Shown piece by piece: positions 1-8,438 of a DNA stretch of 12,019 bases. This stretch comes from JBHIBA01 sp046758845 (GTDB taxonomy: Bacteria > UBA8248 > JACPRG01 > G963555815), in contig JBHIBA010000129.1 in assembly GCA_046758845.1 (NCBI GenBank), positions 1 through 12,019 on the forward strand. Reading direction: 5' to 3'. A program made the translations under genes and the position numbers. The notes beneath the pieces were generated by a model, which saw nothing but the letters and a program-made list of their open reading frames with translations, ran no database searches and was not told the origin of the DNA. Position 1 is the first letter of the stretch. The number at the start of each line of letters is the position of its first letter.

Positions 1-1
1 A

Positions 2-1345
2 ATGCTCGTCCGGGCGATCAACACGTTCAAGAACGCTCAGGACAGACCGACGCTGATTGTTGTCGATAGCCACATCGCCTACGGTTCGCCGAACAAGCAA
101 GACACGAGCGCGGCGCACGGTGAGCCCCTGGGGGAGGAAGAAATTCGGTTGACAAAACGGCACTACGACTGGCCGGAGGATGCCGAGTTCCTCGTCCCCG
201 GAGAGGTCCTCGAACATTTTCAAAAGGAGATGGGCAAGCGCGGGCGCACGCTGCGAGAGGCTTGGATGGGTAAGTTCAACGAATACAAATCTAAGTACCC
301 CGAACTGGCCGACCATCTCTACAAGATGCAGCACCGCCAGCTTCCCGAAGGTTGGGACAAGGATTTGCCGACGTTTTCCCCGGACCCCAAAGGGGTAGCG
401 GGGCGGGAGGCCTCGGGGAAAGTTCTCAATGCCATCGCTCAGAACCTGCCGTGGCTCATGGGCGGCTCCGCGGACCTCGCCCCCTCGACGAAAACCCGCC
501 TTGTGTTCCAAGGGACGGGAGATTTCACCGCCGACAATTACGGCGGACGGAACTGTCACTTCGGCGTTCGCGAACACGCGATGGCAGCCATCTTAAACGG
601 GCTGTCGCACTGTAAGATTCGGCCGTACGGATCCGGCTTCCTGATCTTCAGCGATTACTCCCGACCCGCCCTCAGATTGAGCGCGCTCATGGAGCTCCCG
701 GTCGTTTACGCCTTCACCCACGATTCGATTGGCGTCGGGGAGGACGGACCGACGCACCAGCCGGTCGAGCAGCTGGCCTCCCTCCGAGCCGTCCCCGGGC
801 TCATCACGCTGCGCCCGGCGGATGGCAATGAAGTGGTCGAGGCCTGGCGGCTGGTCATACAGCTCCGTCACGAGCCGGTGGCTCTGGTGCTGTCTCGACA
901 GGCGCTGCCGGTCCTCGATCGGGCCAAGTACGCTCCGGCCTCCGGTCTGGCAAAAGGGGCTTACGTCTTGGCGGAGGCCGACGGCGAGCCCGAATTGCTT
1001 CTTATGGCCAGCGGCAGCGAAGTGTGGCTGTGCATCGATGCGTTCGAGCGACTGGGGGCGGAGGGCGTCCGGGCCCGCGTCGTGAGCATGCCCTCGTGGG
1101 AGCTGTTCGAGCGACAAAGTGAAGACTACCGGCAGAGCGTTCTTCCGCCCGGGGTGACCGCCCGGGTCTCTGTCGAGCAGGCTTCGACCTTGGGGTGGGC
1201 TCGATACGTCGGCCTGACCGGCCACAGCATCGGGATGAGAACGTTCGGGGCTTCGGCGCCACTGAAGGAATTGCAGAAGAAGTTCGGGTTCACACCCGAT
1301 TCCGTCGTGGCCGCGGCCAAGAACCAGTTGACGAAAGCGAGGTAA
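2..1345 (+). CDS. tkt: Transketolase, C-terminal two-thirds (5' end outside window)
   Basis: Thiamine-diphosphate enzyme that moves two-carbon ketol units between sugar phosphates in the non-oxidative pentose phosphate pathway; cytoplasmic. The reading frame is open at the left edge, so the ATG at nt 2 is probably internal. About 447 residues are visible against a usual 650-690, so roughly the first 200-240, with most of the ThDP pyrophosphate-binding domain, are missing. Visible landmarks (window numbering): the SAAHG segment near residues 36-40, with a conserved active-site His; the pyrimidine-domain GVREHAM at 188-194, with the Glu that activates ThDP; and DSIGVGEDGPTHQP at 241-254. The C-terminal domain ends normally. 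The stop TAA lies 3 nt before rpiB, so the two are very likely co-transcribed. Family assignment is firm; symbol tkt versus tktA is not distinguishable. Confidence 0.97.
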   Translation: MLVRAINTFKNAQDRPTLIVVDSHIAYGSPNKQDTSAAHGEPLGEEEIRLTKRHYDWPEDAEFLVPGEVLEHFQKEMGKRGRTLREAWMGKFNEYKSKYPELADHLYKMQHRQLPEGWDKDLPTFSPDPKGVAGREASGKVLNAIAQNLPWLMGGSADLAPSTKTRLVFQGTGDFTADNYGGRNCHFGVREHAMAAILNGLSHCKIRPYGSGFLIFSDYSRPALRLSALMELPVVYAFTHDSIGVGEDGPTHQPVEQLASLRAVPGLITLRPADGNEVVEAWRLVIQLRHEPVALVLSRQALPVLDRAKYAPASGLAKGAYVLAEADGEPELLLMASGSEVWLCIDAFERLGAEGVRARVVSMPSWELFERQSEDYRQSVLPPGVTARVSVEQASTLGWARYVGLTGHSIGMRTFGASAPLKELQKKFGFTPDSVVAAAKNQLTKAR

Positions 1346-1348
1346 GAG

Positions 1349-1831
1349 ATGCGAGTCGTTCTGGGCGCCGATCACGCGGGGTTCGAATTGAAAGAGGGCC
1401 TGGCGGCTTCCCTTCGCGGGGGCGGATACCAGATCGTGGACGTGGGCGCGCACAGCGACGCTTCAGTGGATTATCCCGACTTCGCCGAGGCCGTCGGACT
1501 GGCCGTCCTGGACGGCCGGGCGGACCGGGGCGTTCTGGTCTGCGGCAGCGGGGTCGGCGCTTCAGTCGCAGCGAACAAGCTGCCCGGCATCCGCGCGGGG
1601 CTTTGCCACGACGGCTATTCGGCCCACCAGGGGGTGGAGCACGATGATATGAACGTCCTGGTGCTGGGCGGGCGTGTGATCGGTCCCGCGCTGGCGCAAG
1701 AGCTCGTTGTCGCGTTCCTCGGGGCGGAATTCAGTGGTGAGGAGCGACACCGCCGGAGGCTGGAGAAGGTCGCTGCGTTGGAGGCGCGCTACCTCAACCC
1801 GGCGAAGCCTTTGGAGGAGAATGGGCCGTGA
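1349..1831 (+). CDS. rpiB: Ribose-5-phosphate isomerase B
   Basis: Interconverts ribulose 5-phosphate and ribose 5-phosphate, linking the oxidative branch (Gnd product) to transketolase. At 160 residues it is slightly longer than the usual ~150. It opens with the RpiB signature GADHAGFELK (residues 6-15). The conserved CGSGVGASVAANK loop at 65-77 carries the Cys (C65) that acts as base in the RpiB family, followed by the HDGYSAHQGVEHDDMNVL segment near 88-105 with active-site His residues. This is the RpiB/LacAB fold, unrelated to RpiA. The ATG is preceded by a GAGG-type Shine-Dalgarno that overlaps the tkt stop codon, suggesting translational coupling. Its own stop overlaps the GTG start of the next gene. 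The related LacA/LacB galactose-6-phosphate isomerases are an alternative, but the context strongly favours RpiB. Confidence 0.96.
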   Translation: MRVVLGADHAGFELKEGLAASLRGGGYQIVDVGAHSDASVDYPDFAEAVGLAVLDGRADRGVLVCGSGVGASVAANKLPGIRAGLCHDGYSAHQGVEHDDMNVLVLGGRVIGPALAQELVVAFLGAEFSGEERHRRRLEKVAALEARYLNPAKPLEENGP

Positions 1832-4680
1832 ACCCTTTGGTGGCCTTGAACAGATACGGTCAGTCGGTCTGGTTGGACTACATCCGGCGGAGTCTCATCG
1901 CAACGGGTGAGCTGCGCCGGCTGGTGGAAGAAGACGGGTTGGGGGGCGTCACGTCGAATCCCGCCATCTTCGAGAAGGCCATCACCGGCAGCACGGACTA
2001 CGCGGAGGTGCTGGACGCCCTTCAGCAGAAAGCGATTGACCCGACGTTGGTCTTCGAGCAACTGGCGATTCGTGACATTCAAGACGCCGCCGACGTGTTG
2101 AAGCCGGTCTTTGAGAGGACGGAAGGGCGCGACGGGTACGTCAGTTTCGAGGTATCGCCGTATAAGGCGCACGACACGGCGGGCACGATCGAGGAGGCCA
2201 GGAGGCTCTGGGGGGCCGTCGGGCGCCAGAATCTGATGATGAAAGTCCCGGCCACGCCCGAGGGAATCCCCGCCATTGAACAGCTCATCGGTGAAGGAAT
2301 CCCTGTCAACGTGACGCTGCTTTTTTCGCAGGAGACCTACGAACGCGTCGCCGAGGCCTACATAACGGGTTTGGAAAAGCTCCACGCGCGGGGGGGCGAC
2401 GTGAGCAGGGCCGCAAGCGTCGCGAGCTTTTTCATCAGCCGCATCGACTCTGCGATCGACGCCATCGCCGAGGCTCGGCTGAAGACGGGCGCAAACGCGA
2501 GCGAGCGTGCGCTGCTCCAGAGTATCCTGGGCAAAGTGGCCATTGCGAACGCCAAGCTGACCTATCAACGGTACAAGTCGATCTTCAGCGGCGAGCGGTG
2601 GCAAGCGCTCGTGAACGACGGGGCGCGGACGCAGCGCGTCTTGTGGGCGAGCACGAGCGCCAAGAACCCGAACTACCGCGACGTGATTTATGTGGAAGAG
2701 CTCATCGGTCCCGATACGGTGAACACCATTCCCCCGGCCACGTTCGACGCATTTCGGGACCACGGGCGTCCCCGCGCCAGCCTGGAAGAGGACGTCGAAG
2801 CCGCTCACGACACGATGGAAAGCCTCGAGCGCGTAGGCATCTCGATGAGAGAGGTCACCGGCAAGCTGCTCGCGGACGGGGTGCGCCTGTTCGCCGAGGC
2901 CTTCGACAAGCTGTTGAGCGCGGTGGACAAGAGATGCAGAGCGGCCGTGGATGTGAAAATCAACCGGCAGACCTACGCGCTCCCCGACGACCTTGCCTCC
3001 CAGGTGAAGAAAGCGCTCGAAGACTGGCGCCTGAGCGGCAAGGTGCGCAGGCTCTGGGCTCGTGACGCGTCTCTGTGGACGGGCTCGGACGAGGGGAGTT
3101 GGCTGGGCTGGTTGGGGATCACCGAGGACCTGCTGGCGCATTGTCAGCACCTGCGGGACATCGCCGATGACGCGAGGAACGAGGGATTCTCTCACGCCCT
3201 GCTTCTGGGTATGGGCGGGTCCAGCCTGTGCCCGGAAGTTCTGAAGATGACGTTCGGCAAGTTCCCGGGTCATCCCGAGCTTTTTGTCCTCGATTCGACG
3301 GACCCGGCGCAGATCAAAGCATTCGAAAGCAAAGTTGACCTCGCCTCAACCCTCTTCATTGTGTCGAGCAAGTCGGGCGCGACTTTGGAGCCGAATCTCT
3401 ATAAGCAATACTTCTTTGAGCGGGTGAAGGGAGTCGTCGGCCCCGACAAGGCGGGCGAGCGTTTTATCGCCATCACGGACCCCGGCTCGAAACTGGAGAA
3501 GATCGCCGAAAGCGACGGTTTCCGCCGCGTATTCCACGGCGTGCCGAGCATAGGCGGCCGGTACTCGGCGCTTTCCGATTTCGGCATGGTGCCGGCGGCG
3601 ATCATGGGCATGGAAACCTTGAGATTCTTGGACCGCGCCGATGAGATGGCCGTCTCGTGCTCGTCGTGCCTTCCGGCCGAGGACAACCCGGGAGTCGTGC
3701 TGGGCGCCGCCTTGGGCGTTTTGGCCAAGGGCGGACGGGACAAGGTGACCCTTGTCAGCTCGCCCGGCATCCGGGATTTCGGCGCCTGGCTGGAGCAATT
3801 GCTCGCCGAATCCACCGGAAAGGAAGGAAAGGGGATCATCCCGGTAGACCGTGAGCCTTTGGGTCCGCCCGGCGTGTATGGAGAGGACCGCGTGTTCGTC
3901 TATGTAAGACTGCAATCAGCGCCGGATGAGGTGCAGGAACAAGGTGTTGCGGCGCTCGAACGGGCCGGGCAGCCCGTGATTCGGATTTCCGTCGCTGATC
4001 CCTATGATTTGGGCCAGGAGTTTTTCCGCTGGGAGATCGCAACGGCGGTGGCCGGTTCCGTCCTGGGCATCAACCCATTCAACCAGCCGGATGTAGAAGC
4101 AAGCAAGGTGGCGACGCGAGAATTGACGGCTGGATATGAGAAGCGGGGCTCCCTGCCGCCTGAAACTCCCGTGCTGAATGAGAACGGCATCCGGTTGTTC
4201 GCAGACGAGAACAACGCCGCATCGGTGGCAGCGGCAGCGGGCGGCGATAAATCCCTCGTCGGCTACCTCCGGGCGCACCTCAGCCGGCTCAAGGCCGGGG
4301 ATTATTTCGCGCTCCTGGCTTATATCGGGATGAACGAGGACCACGAGGAACGGCTTCAAGCCTTACGCCGCGCTGTTCGGGACAGACTTCGTGTGGCGAC
4401 GTGTCTGGGGTTTGGCCCGCGCTTCTTGCACTCCACGGGACAGGCGTACAAGGGCGGACCGAACTCCGGCGTCTTCGTGCAAATCACCTGCGACGACGCA
4501 GAGGACCTGCACGTGCCCGGGCAAAAGTATACCTTCGGCGTCGTGAAGGCGGCCCAAGCGCGCGGCGACCTCCACGTGTTGGCGGAACGGAACAGGCGGG
4601 CGCTGCGAGTTCATCTGGGCAGTGACGTGCCAGCCGGTTTGGCGACGCTGGGGGCGGCTGTTGAGCAGGCGCTGGCGTAA
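1828..4680 (+). CDS. Bifunctional transaldolase / glucose-6-phosphate isomerase fusion
   Basis: A 950-residue, two-enzyme polypeptide. Residues ~1-365 are a transaldolase: VTSNPAIF at 41-48 and the Schiff-base Lys139 in the MMKVPATPEG segment, then NVTLLFS at 161-167. Residues ~385-950 are a phosphoglucose isomerase: GMGGSSLCPE at 461-470, SSKSGATLEPN at 513-523 (sugar-phosphate binding), GGRYSALSDFG at 576-586, the QLLAESTGKEGKG segment at 657-669 with a likely catalytic Glu661, and NQPDVEASK at 752-760 with likely catalytic Lys760. Transaldolase produces or consumes fructose 6-phosphate, which the isomerase half converts to glucose 6-phosphate for Zwf. Such Tal-Pgi fusions are a known annotated family, so this is uncommon but not new. 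The GTG start overlaps the rpiB stop as GTGA and has GGAGG at 1813-1817, 10 nt upstream. No frameshift or missing active-site residue was seen in either half. Confidence 0.95.
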   Translation: MNPLVALNRYGQSVWLDYIRRSLIATGELRRLVEEDGLGGVTSNPAIFEKAITGSTDYAEVLDALQQKAIDPTLVFEQLAIRDIQDAADVLKPVFERTEGRDGYVSFEVSPYKAHDTAGTIEEARRLWGAVGRQNLMMKVPATPEGIPAIEQLIGEGIPVNVTLLFSQETYERVAEAYITGLEKLHARGGDVSRAASVASFFISRIDSAIDAIAEARLKTGANASERALLQSILGKVAIANAKLTYQRYKSIFSGERWQALVNDGARTQRVLWASTSAKNPNYRDVIYVEELIGPDTVNTIPPATFDAFRDHGRPRASLEEDVEAAHDTMESLERVGISMREVTGKLLADGVRLFAEAFDKLLSAVDKRCRAAVDVKINRQTYALPDDLASQVKKALEDWRLSGKVRRLWARDASLWTGSDEGSWLGWLGITEDLLAHCQHLRDIADDARNEGFSHALLLGMGGSSLCPEVLKMTFGKFPGHPELFVLDSTDPAQIKAFESKVDLASTLFIVSSKSGATLEPNLYKQYFFERVKGVVGPDKAGERFIAITDPGSKLEKIAESDGFRRVFHGVPSIGGRYSALSDFGMVPAAIMGMETLRFLDRADEMAVSCSSCLPAEDNPGVVLGAALGVLAKGGRDKVTLVSSPGIRDFGAWLEQLLAESTGKEGKGIIPVDREPLGPPGVYGEDRVFVYVRLQSAPDEVQEQGVAALERAGQPVIRISVADPYDLGQEFFRWEIATAVAGSVLGINPFNQPDVEASKVATRELTAGYEKRGSLPPETPVLNENGIRLFADENNAASVAAAAGGDKSLVGYLRAHLSRLKAGDYFALLAYIGMNEDHEERLQALRRAVRDRLRVATCLGFGPRFLHSTGQAYKGGPNSGVFVQITCDDAEDLHVPGQKYTFGVVKAAQARGDLHVLAERNRRALRVHLGSDVPAGLATLGAAVEQALA

Positions 4681-4697
4681 GGCGAACGGGGACTCGA

Positions 4698-4720
4698 GGC
4701 GGGTTGGCCGATAACCCGTC
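4698..4720 (+). other. Intergenic hairpin between tal-pgi and gnd
   Basis: CGGGTT (4700-4705) and AACCCG (4713-4718) form a perfect 6-bp stem with a 7-nt loop. The stem extends by a G-T wobble and a G-C pair to 8 bp. A second, shorter hairpin follows (CGTCC 4745-4749 with GGACG 4757-4761, also a 7-nt loop). No T-run follows either, so neither looks like an intrinsic terminator. They could stabilise or process the operon mRNA. Short GC stems are common by chance in such DNA. Confidence 0.35.
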
Positions 4721-4823
4721 AGCGGACCCGGGGCCCCAAGACGGCGTCCGGGCCGAGGACGTTCCCGCTGTCACTGCATCCTTTGCGCAGATGGGCGGCT
4801 TCTTTCATAAGGGGGCGACGAAC

Positions 4824-5807
4824 ATGCAGCTGGGCATGGTGGGGCTGGGGAGGATGGGCGCGAACTTGGTGCGCCGCTTGATGCAAGGTGGGCATCAGTG
4901 CGTCGCGTTTGACCTGAACCCCGAAAACGTGAAGCAGTTGGCCGACGAGGGGGCGGCGGGTGCGTCGTCCCTGGACGACTTCGTGAAAAAACTGAGCCCG
5001 CCGCGGGCGGCGTGGGTCATGGTGCCCGCCGGGCCGCCTACGGAGCGAACTGTCGCGGCCCTCTCCGAGCGGTTGGAGCCGGGCGACATCGTCATTGACG
5101 GGGGCAATTCAAACTTCAAAGACGACGTGCGGCGGGCGAAGAATCTGAAGGAAAAGGGCGTTCATTACGTGGACGTTGGCACAAGCGGCGGACTCTGGGG
5201 ACTGGAGAGGGGCTACTGCCTGATGATCGGTGGAGAAGTGGAGACCGTCGGACATCTGACGCCCATTTTCAAGACCCTGGCGCCGGGTCGAGGCTCGATC
5301 CCACGGACTCCCCAACGCGAGAACCAGCAGGGCGCCGCCGAGGATGGCTACCTTCACTGCGGTCCCTCCGGCGCGGGGCATTTCGTCAAGATGGTCCACA
5401 ACGGGATCGAATATGGCCTGATGCAGGCTTATGCGGAAGGATTTGACATCTTGCGCAATGCGGACTCAAAGGGTCTGCCCGAGGAATACCGGTATGACTT
5501 GGACGTAGCCGACATTGCAGAGGTCTGGCGGCGCGGCAGCGTCGTTGGGTCTTGGCTTCTCGACCTGACCGCAATGGCCCTCGCCGAGAACCCGACGCTT
5601 TCCGACTACACGGGCTTCGTGCAGGATTCCGGTGAAGGCCGCTGGACGATCATGGCCGCTGTTGAAGAAGCCGTGCCCGCCGACGTGCTCTCGGCGTCGC
5701 TTTACACGCGCTTCCGGTCCCGGCAAGAACACACGTTCGCGGAGAAGCTGCTGTCGGCGATGCGGGAAAAGTTCGGCGGGCATGTTGAACGGCCATCGGG
5801 GGGATAG
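4824..5807 (+). CDS. gnd: 6-phosphogluconate dehydrogenase (decarboxylating), short NAD-type family
   Basis: Oxidatively decarboxylates 6-phosphogluconate to ribulose 5-phosphate and CO2. From the ATG at 4824 it is 327 residues, the length of the short Gnd group and not the ~470-residue classical enzyme. Landmarks: Rossmann GLGRMG at 7-12; Asp30 at the end of the second beta strand (AFDLNPENV), which favours NAD over NADP; IDGGNSNFKD at 91-100; SGGLWGLERGYCLMIGG near 121-137; and GPSGAGHFVKMVHNGIEYG at 180-198 with likely catalytic Lys189 and Asn193. The frame stays open upstream to a possible TTG at 4704. Those 40 residues are Pro/Gly/Asp-rich and unlike the family, whereas the ATG at 4824 starts exactly at the Rossmann strand and has AAGGGGG 8 nt upstream, so 4824 is preferred. 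NAD preference is an inference. Confidence 0.93.
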   Translation: MQLGMVGLGRMGANLVRRLMQGGHQCVAFDLNPENVKQLADEGAAGASSLDDFVKKLSPPRAAWVMVPAGPPTERTVAALSERLEPGDIVIDGGNSNFKDDVRRAKNLKEKGVHYVDVGTSGGLWGLERGYCLMIGGEVETVGHLTPIFKTLAPGRGSIPRTPQRENQQGAAEDGYLHCGPSGAGHFVKMVHNGIEYGLMQAYAEGFDILRNADSKGLPEEYRYDLDVADIAEVWRRGSVVGSWLLDLTAMALAENPTLSDYTGFVQDSGEGRWTIMAAVEEAVPADVLSASLYTRFRSRQEHTFAEKLLSAMREKFGGHVERPSGG

Positions 5808-5838
5808 CCTTGCGCCACGGAGGAAGGGGGAACAGAGG

Positions 5839-5857
5839 CCGGGCGGATATTGCCCGG
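5839..5857 (+). other. Intergenic hairpin between gnd and zwf
   Basis: CCGGGC (5839-5844) pairs perfectly with GCCCGG (5852-5857) around a 7-nt loop (GGATATT). It sits in the 106-nt gap after the gnd stop. The only T-run nearby is a TTTT about 20 nt downstream, too far for a normal intrinsic terminator, so read-through into zwf is expected. No gene or convincing promoter was seen in the rest of the gap. Confidence 0.35.
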
Positions 5858-5913
5858 AAGGATGATCGTCTGGACGCTTTTCCACGCGGACTCACGGAAA
5901 GGGGGGCAGGCGG

Positions 5914-7452
5914 ATGGAGCGCGCGATGGAGGTGAATGTTAGCGGGGAACGGGCCGGGCGGCCCGCCGACCCCTGTGTCATGGTGATCTACGGCGCCTCC
6001 GGGGACCTCACCAAGCGCAAGCTCATACCGGCGCTGTACAACCTCGCGAAAGAGAATTTACTGTCCGAGGAGTTTGCCGTCATCGGGTTCGCCCGGCGCG
6101 GAATGAGCTCCGAGGACTTCCGTGAAAAAATCAGTCAGGACATGAAAGAGTTCGCCACGGGCCCGGTTGATTCGGATCTCTGGAATCGCTTCGTCCAGCG
6201 GCTGTATTACATCTCGGGCGACGTTCAGGATGTCGATGCCTACAAGCGGCTTCAGGGCCTGCTCGCAGAAGTCGACCGGGAGCGCCGCACTCGGGGGAAT
6301 TATTTCCACTACCTGGCGACGGCTCCCGATTTCTTTGCCCCCGTCATCCAACAATTGGGCAGCGCCGGGCTCGTGCGCGAGGAGAACGGACAGTGGCGGC
6401 GGGCCATTTTCGAAAAGCCCTTTGGACGCGACCTCGAATCGGCCCGCACGCTCACCCAGGACATTCGAAAAGTTCTGAACGAGAACCAGATTTACCGCAT
6501 CGACCACTACCTGGGCAAAGAGACCGTGCAGAACATCTTGGTCTTTCGCTTCGCCAACGGCATCTTTGAGCCCATCTGGAACCGCCGCTACATCGATCAT
6601 GTTCAGATCACCGTTTCGGAGAGTCTGGGAGTCGAGCAGCGCGGCGGCTACTACGATGAAGCGGGGGCGCTGCGGGACATGGTGCCGAACCACATTTTCC
6701 AGCTGATCAGTCTGACGGCGATGGAACCGCCCATCTCTTTTGAAGCGGATGCCGTGCGGGATGAGCAGGCCAAGATCTTGCGCGCCATTCAGCCCCTGTC
6801 CTCGGAGGACGTTCTCGGCCGCACCGTCCGGGGACAGTACGGCGAAGGCACGGTCGGCGGCGAGCGGGTGGGCGAGTACCGCTCGGAGCCGCGCGTGCCG
6901 CCGGACTCACGCACCGAGACGTTCGTGGCGCTGAAGCTCTTCACGGATAACTGGCGGTGGGCCGGCGTGCCCTTTTACGTTCGGACCGGCAAGTGCCTTT
7001 CGAGGCGCGTCACCGAGATCGCCATCCAATTCAAACGCGCCCCCTTCGTGTTGTTCCGTCAAACGCCTGTCGAGCGGCTGACGCCCAACCGGCTGGTCCT
7101 TCATCTTCAGCCCGATGAAGGCATCTCGCTGAGCTTCGGCGCCAAGGTCCCCGGACCGCTGGTGCGGATGGGGACCGTTCATATGGATTTCCGGTACAAA
7201 GACTACTTTGGCAGCACGCCGAGCACCGGCTACGAGCGGTTGCTCTATGACTGCATGTTGGGGGACGCAACCCTTTTCCAGCGCGCCGACATGGTAGAAG
7301 CCGCCTGGGGCGTGGTGGAGCCGGTTCTGGATGTGTGGAAGGCGCTGCCCCCTCGCGATTTCCCCAACTATGCTGCGGGTACCTGGGGACCTAAGGAGGC
7401 GGACGAGCTGATCAGGCGCGACGGGCGGGAGTGGAGGAGGTGCGAAGAATGA
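5914..7452 (+). CDS. zwf: Glucose-6-phosphate 1-dehydrogenase
   Basis: Oxidises glucose 6-phosphate to 6-phosphogluconolactone, the entry step of the oxidative pentose phosphate pathway. It has 512 residues, full length for the family. The N-terminal Rossmann signature GASGDLTKRKL lies at 27-37, and GFARR at 58-62 supplies basic residues expected to bind the NADP 2'-phosphate. EKPFG is at 167-171, and the substrate-binding/catalytic RIDHYLGKE at 195-203 carries the catalytic His198. The C-terminal domain (for example FYVRTGKCL at 354-362) is intact. Start choice: ATG 5914 follows a purine-rich GGAAAGGGGGG stretch; an in-frame ATG at 5926 is a reasonable alternative because the domain only begins near residue 20. 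The stop overlaps the glucokinase start as ATGA, implying translational coupling. No opcA-type Zwf activator gene is present in the cluster. Confidence 0.97.
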   Translation: MERAMEVNVSGERAGRPADPCVMVIYGASGDLTKRKLIPALYNLAKENLLSEEFAVIGFARRGMSSEDFREKISQDMKEFATGPVDSDLWNRFVQRLYYISGDVQDVDAYKRLQGLLAEVDRERRTRGNYFHYLATAPDFFAPVIQQLGSAGLVREENGQWRRAIFEKPFGRDLESARTLTQDIRKVLNENQIYRIDHYLGKETVQNILVFRFANGIFEPIWNRRYIDHVQITVSESLGVEQRGGYYDEAGALRDMVPNHIFQLISLTAMEPPISFEADAVRDEQAKILRAIQPLSSEDVLGRTVRGQYGEGTVGGERVGEYRSEPRVPPDSRTETFVALKLFTDNWRWAGVPFYVRTGKCLSRRVTEIAIQFKRAPFVLFRQTPVERLTPNRLVLHLQPDEGISLSFGAKVPGPLVRMGTVHMDFRYKDYFGSTPSTGYERLLYDCMLGDATLFQRADMVEAAWGVVEPVLDVWKALPPRDFPNYAAGTWGPKEADELIRRDGREWRRCEE

Positions 7453-8438
7453 TCCTGGCGGGGGACGTCGGCGGCACGAACACGAGGCTCGCCGTTTTCG
7501 ATGCGGAAGATGAACGACTGATGCCCCTTGTCGTGAACGTGTTCCCCAGCCGCATGCACAAAAGCCTGGACGAAATTGTCGGAAAGTTCATGGCCGCGAA
7601 CAGTTACCCCGTTGATCACGCCTGCTTCGGCGTCGCCGGACCCGTCAAGCTGGGGCGCTCCGAAACGCCGAACCTGCCGTGGGTCGTGCTCGCGCACCGG
7701 CTGGCGGACGAACTTGGCCTGAAAACCGTTCACCTCATCAACGACCTCGAAGCCAATGCCTACGGCATCGCTGCGCTCGAACCGAATGACATCGTCGTTC
7801 TCAATGAAGGCGAGCCGGACGCGAGGGGCAACGCGGCCCTGATTTCCGCCGGTACGGGCCTGGGCGAAGCGGGACTTCACTGGAAAGGAGACCGCCACCA
7901 GCCGTTTCCATCCGAAGGGGGGCATGCCGACTTCGCGCCGCGCAATCCAGTCGAGGTCGAGTTGCTTCTCTACCTGCTCTCCCGATTTGAGCACGTGAGT
8001 TATGAGCGCGTCGTCTCCGGCCCCGGCCTGTACAACATCTACAAGTTCCTGCAGGACACGGGGCGCGGCGTCGAACCCGCATGGCTTGCTGAACGGCTGC
8101 GTGAAGAAGACCCACCCACTGTTATCTCCAGCGTCGCGGCCGAGGGGCGGTGTGAATTGTGCGTGAAAGCGCTGGACCAATTCGTGTCGGTCTATGGCGC
8201 AGAGGCGGGCAACCTGGCCTTGAAGATCCTGGCGACGGGGGGTGTATTCGTGGGCGGTGGGATCGCTCCAAAGATCGTGCCGCAGCTGAAGGACCCGGCA
8301 TTCATGGAGGCCTTCACCGCCAAGGGCCGCATGAAGCCGCTTCTTGAAGCGATGCCCGTCCGCGTGATCTTAAACGACAAGACGGCCCTTCTCGGCGCCG
8401 CCCGATTCACCGCGCTGAAGGGCTCGCTCCTGAATTAG
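7449..8438 (+). CDS. glk: Glucokinase
   Basis: ATP-dependent phosphorylation of glucose to glucose 6-phosphate, feeding Zwf. The 329 residues match the bacterial Glk family (ASKHA fold), not the shorter ROK kinases: no ROK zinc-binding Cys motif is seen. Landmarks: phosphate-1 loop DVGGTNTRLA at 6-15; LINDLEANAYG at 96-106 with catalytic Asp99; GTGLGEAGL at 135-143; SEGGHADFAP at 155-164; and a C-terminal nucleotide loop, GGVFVGGGIAPKI at 264-276. The start is taken as ATG 7449, which overlaps the zwf stop (ATGA) and has GGAGGAGG just upstream at about 7434-7440. An upstream GTG at 7431 is in frame but lies over that Shine-Dalgarno and would add residues not expected before the first beta strand. 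Confidence 0.94.
   Translation: MILAGDVGGTNTRLAVFDAEDERLMPLVVNVFPSRMHKSLDEIVGKFMAANSYPVDHACFGVAGPVKLGRSETPNLPWVVLAHRLADELGLKTVHLINDLEANAYGIAALEPNDIVVLNEGEPDARGNAALISAGTGLGEAGLHWKGDRHQPFPSEGGHADFAPRNPVEVELLLYLLSRFEHVSYERVVSGPGLYNIYKFLQDTGRGVEPAWLAERLREEDPPTVISSVAAEGRCELCVKALDQFVSVYGAEAGNLALKILATGGVFVGGGIAPKIVPQLKDPAFMEAFTAKGRMKPLLEAMPVRVILNDKTALLGAARFTALKGSLLN

Noticed and set aside
593..1453. Minus-strand open frame (286 codons) opposite tkt and rpiB
   Set aside because: Antisense shadow spanning two well-supported genes, with His/Arg/Gly-rich sequence and no motif.
1789..3273. Long minus-strand open frame (494 codons) opposite the tal-pgi gene
   Set aside because: High-GC shadow of a clearly coding plus-strand frame with known domains. 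The minus translation shows no recognisable family motif.
4704..4823. 40-residue N-terminal extension of Gnd from TTG 4704
   Set aside because: Low-complexity residues unlike the family. The ATG at 4824 begins exactly at the Rossmann strand with a usable Shine-Dalgarno.
7368..8180. Minus-strand open frame (270 codons) opposite zwf and glk
   Set aside because: Shadow of the glucokinase frame, which carries all expected catalytic motifs.
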